From Pseudomonas neuropathica (GTDB lineage Bacteria > Pseudomonadota > Gammaproteobacteria > Pseudomonadales > Pseudomonadaceae), in the NCBI RefSeq assembly GCF_015461835.1, contig NZ_JACOPX010000016.1, forward strand, positions 62,001 to 126,000: a DNA stretch of 64,000 nucleotides, read 5' to 3'. Below are positions 61,919 to 64,000 of the stretch, piece by piece (within the stretch, counting starts at the first letter, position 1; the number at the start of each line of letters is the position of its first letter). Under the pieces are notes generated by a model. It saw nothing but the letters and a program-made list of their open reading frames with translations. It searched no databases and was not told the DNA's origin. The position numbers and the translations under genes were made by a program.

Positions 61919-62350
61919 TTAATGGATATCAACGCGTCGGTCGGAAATGTACGCATCCTGAGTTTTGATAAAACTGTTGAACGCTTCGGAGTTGTAGACC
62001 TGCAGGCACCCAGGAAACACTACTTTTTCATTCGAGTATTTGCTGTTTGAAGGTGTCTGCTCGTAAGCCGTCAACACGTAGTTTCGGGTTTCTTCATAGG
62101 GATCGTGCAGCACCTGCAGCGTGTCTTCATTTTGCAGAATGGTATGCATGCCTTTGCCCATGAACGAATAGGCATTGGCGGACAGTGCAATGTCTTTTTC
62201 CAGCGCGGAGCGTTCTTTGAATGGCTTCAGAATGCAGTGGCTCAGGCCGTAGTTCTTTAGTGTCTGGCGTGCCTGTTCAATGTGGGTTTCGTCGGCAAGG
62301 GCGAGGTATGGGCTAAGAAGGCTGAGTAAACAGATGATCAGATATCGCAT
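61919..62350 (-). CDS. Periplasmic protein, Tai4-like T6SS amidase immunity candidate
   Basis: 143 residues with a signal peptide (MRYLIICLLSLLSPYLALA), start 62350 with AGGA upstream. The mature part has LKNYGLSHCILKPF, SALEKDIALSANAYSFMGKG, KYSNEKVVFPGCLQVYNSEA and ends with FIKTQDAYIS. This layout (GLS-C, an S-A/Y helix, then C-x(3)-Y-x-S-x-x-x) recalls Tai4, the periplasmic immunity protein of Tae4 amidases. No tae4 gene is adjacent, so it would be an orphan. The call rests on a by-eye pattern. Confidence 0.45.
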   Translation of the reverse strand: MRYLIICLLSLLSPYLALADETHIEQARQTLKNYGLSHCILKPFKERSALEKDIALSANAYSFMGKGMHTILQNEDTLQVLHDPYEETRNYVLTAYEQTPSNSKYSNEKVVFPGCLQVYNSEAFNSFIKTQDAYISDRRVDIH

Positions 62351-62403
62351 GAGTTTTGACTTCCTGTCGTTCATGGTTAGCCAGTTTAACGCCATAAAAG
62401 CAA

Positions 62404-62691
62404 AGCCCCTCACCCTAGCCCTCTCCCAGAGGGAGAGGGGACTGACCGAGTTGTCTGGGTGATCTACGCCGGCTTGCGACTTAAGCGGTGAACTTGGCTT
62501 GGCCAAGCCTGGAGGGTGGTGTTCTTTCGGGGGACTGACCGAGGTGCCTGGGTGATGTGCGCCGACCTGCGACTTCCGCGCTGATCTTCGCTTGGCCAAG
62601 CCTGAGATCACGCTGATCTTTCAGGTCGATGTAACCCGCAAGATCACCACCTTCAGTCCCCTCTCCCTCCGGGAGAGGGTTAGGGTGAGGG
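62404..62691. repeat. Composite intergenic repeat
   Basis: Outer arms with CCCTCACCCTAGCCCTCTCC and its inverse, and an internal partial duplication (GACTGACCGAG...GATCTACGCCGGC at 62440 and again near 62537). Related to 42081 and 47446. It fills the 423-base gap before rlmJ; no gene was seen. Confidence 0.8.
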
Positions 62692-62773
62692 AAAGGCTTT
62701 TGTCCGCTCAGCCGCCAACCCCTGACTTGCCGCCCGGTAAAAGGTAAACTTTGCGCCCTTCGCAGGAGCAATC

Positions 62774-63613
62774 ATGAATTATCGTCACGCCTTCCATGCC
62801 GGCAATCACGCCGATGTGTTCAAACACCTGACCTTGACCCGCCTCATCGCCCTGATGTCGCGCAAGGAGCAGCCGTTTGCCTATCTCGACACGCACGCCG
62901 GCATCGGTCTGTATGACTTGCAGGGCGATCAGGCCAACCGTACCGGTGAGTACCTGGAAGGCATCGCGCGCTTGTGGGATCAGCCGGATCTGCCGGCGCT
63001 GACCGCCGACTACATGAAGGTGTTGCACGAGATGAACCCGGATGGCCAGCTGCGCTACTACCCGGGTTCGCCGGAGCTGGCGCGGCGCCTGACTCGCCCG
63101 CAGGACCGGGTGATGCTCAACGAGAAACACCCCGAAGACGGTGTGCTGCTCAAGGACAACATGGCCGGTGATCGCCGGGTAAAAGTGCATCTGGGCGAGG
63201 GCTGGCACGTGGCGCGTGCGATGTTGCCGGTGCAGGAGAAGCGTGCAGTGATGCTGATTGATCCGCCGTTCGAACAGCTCGATGAGATGCAGCGTTGCGC
63301 GGCGTCGTTGAAAGAGGCGATTGGCCGCATGCGCCAAACCGTGGCGGCGATCTGGTATCCGGTGAAGGATCAGCGTGCGTTGCGGCGGTTCTATCAGGAT
63401 CTGGCCGGCACCGGTGCGCCGAAGTTGCTGCGTGTGGAACTGCTGGTGCATCCGCTGGATACGCCGAACAGCCTGAACGGTTCGGGCATGGCGATTGCCA
63501 ATCCGCCGTGGGGTCTGGAGGAAGAATTGCGTGAGCTGCTGCCGTGGTTGTCGAAGAAACTGGGGCAGACCCAGGGTGGCTGGCAGATGGATTGGTTGAT
63601 TGCCGAGAGCTGA
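62774..63613 (+). CDS. rlmJ: 23S rRNA (adenine(2030)-N(6))-methyltransferase RlmJ
   Basis: 279 residues, the length of E. coli RlmJ. It starts MNYRHAFHAGNHADVFKHLT, the family signature, followed by FAYLDTHAGIGLYDLQGDQA (SAM site) and the catalytic box LIDPPFEQLDEMQR, of DPPY/F type. It methylates A2030 in domain V of 23S rRNA. It is a single gene with a ribosome site AGGAG ahead. Confidence 0.95.
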   Translation: MNYRHAFHAGNHADVFKHLTLTRLIALMSRKEQPFAYLDTHAGIGLYDLQGDQANRTGEYLEGIARLWDQPDLPALTADYMKVLHEMNPDGQLRYYPGSPELARRLTRPQDRVMLNEKHPEDGVLLKDNMAGDRRVKVHLGEGWHVARAMLPVQEKRAVMLIDPPFEQLDEMQRCAASLKEAIGRMRQTVAAIWYPVKDQRALRRFYQDLAGTGAPKLLRVELLVHPLDTPNSLNGSGMAIANPPWGLEEELRELLPWLSKKLGQTQGGWQMDWLIAES

Positions 63614-63627
63614 TCAACGGCAAGATC

Positions 63628-63731
63628 AAAAGATCGCAGCCTGCGGCAGCTCCTACACGGTTCGGTGTCGTCCACCAATGTGCGGACGATCACTGATCTC
63701 CTGTAGGAGCTGCCGAAGGCTGCGATCTTTT
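63628..63731. repeat. REP palindrome, family 2
   Basis: AAAAGATCGCAGCCTGCGGC (one base change from the family) and the inverse, with a core of about 60 bases, between converging rlmJ and msrA. Confidence 0.85.
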
Positions 63732-63742
63732 GCTTTCAGGGT

Positions 63743-64000
63743 TTAATTACCCGCCAGGCTCGCTGGCATGCACACGCCGGTGCCGCCAATCCCGCAATAA
63801 CCCTCAGGGTTCTTCGCCAGATACTGCTGGTGATACGCCTCGGCGAAGAACACGGTCGGCGCCTGATCGATCTCGGTGCTGATTTCGCCCAGACCCGCCT
63901 TCGACAGTTCCGCCTGATACACAGCCTTGCTCTTCAGCGCTGCGTCCAGATGCTCAGGCGAGGTCGCGTAGATCACCGAGCGGTACTGGGTGCCGATGTC
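63743..64000 (-). CDS. msrA: Peptide methionine sulfoxide reductase MsrA, C-terminal part (cut by window end)
   Basis: The last 85 codons are present on the minus strand: DIGTQYRSVIYATSPEHLDA is the conserved middle of MsrA, APTVFFAEAYHQQYLAKNPE follows, and GGTGVCMP near the end carries a resolving cysteine. It reduces methionine-S-sulfoxide in proteins. The catalytic GCFWC part lies beyond the window. Confidence 0.95.
   Translation of the reverse strand, partial: DIGTQYRSVIYATSPEHLDAALKSKAVYQAELSKAGLGEISTEIDQAPTVFFAEAYHQQYLAKNPEGYCGIGGTGVCMPASLAGN

Noticed and set aside
55957..62350. A full type VI secretion locus
   Set aside because: Only vgrG, adaptor and immunity-type genes are seen; no tss sheath, baseplate or ClpV genes occur in the window, so this is a satellite island.

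Overview
The window is a chromosomal segment of a Pseudomonas of the fluorescens type. The evidence is the high-GC coding style, the gene run aroK-aroB-damX-like-gltB-gltD-hemE, later parA/trxC/selO/mscK/cvrA-like genes, putA/putP, and many REP-type palindromes typical of fluorescent pseudomonads. No rRNA, tRNA, CRISPR array, integrase or transposase was seen.

Layout. Bases 1-10745 hold core metabolism: the shikimate pathway (aroK end, aroB), a SPOR/AAA septal protein, both glutamate synthase subunits and uroporphyrinogen decarboxylase. Bases 10923-15303 are a small accessory stretch: an MFS exporter with a divergent LysR regulator, and a HigB/HigA-like toxin-antitoxin pair lying between two related exported proteins. 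Bases 15329-33511 are one long minus-strand operon of about 21 genes for an aryl polyene (APE) pigment. It encodes two ketosynthases plus a chain-length-factor-like protein, a ketoreductase, two dehydratases (one fused to the aryl-ACP ligase), two ACPs, a thioesterase, an aromatic ammonia-lyase, acyltransferases, a glycosyltransferase, a methyltransferase, a LolA-like carrier, an RND/MMPL exporter and a lipoprotein. Less usual members are a halogenase-like flavoprotein and a CPA2-type antiporter. Most neighbours overlap by 4-25 bases, so the operon is translationally coupled; REP elements interrupt it at two points.

Bases 33868-47429 return to housekeeping and signalling: ParA-like ATPase, thioredoxin 2, SelO, an MscK-type channel, a cation/proton antiporter, two chemoreceptors (the first with a good sigma-28 promoter), and zapB-like/zapA division genes. 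Bases 47630-55605 carry an acyl-CoA dehydrogenase and the divergent putA-putP proline genes, whose control region has six GTTGCA-type PutA sites.

Bases 55957-62350 form a type VI secretion accessory island. A VgrG carries a C-terminal LysM-like and glycine-zipper toxin extension. It is followed by three related membrane proteins (probable immunity proteins). Between the first and second lies the remnant of another toxin tail, and the second immunity gene is frameshifted at a T7 run. A DUF4123 adaptor and, further on, a Tai4-like candidate immunity protein follow. The base composition drops sharply to AT-rich over the immunity array. The window closes with rlmJ and the 3' part of msrA.

The most interesting region is the VgrG toxin/immunity array with its displaced toxin tip, followed by the APE operon with its halogenase-like and antiporter genes.
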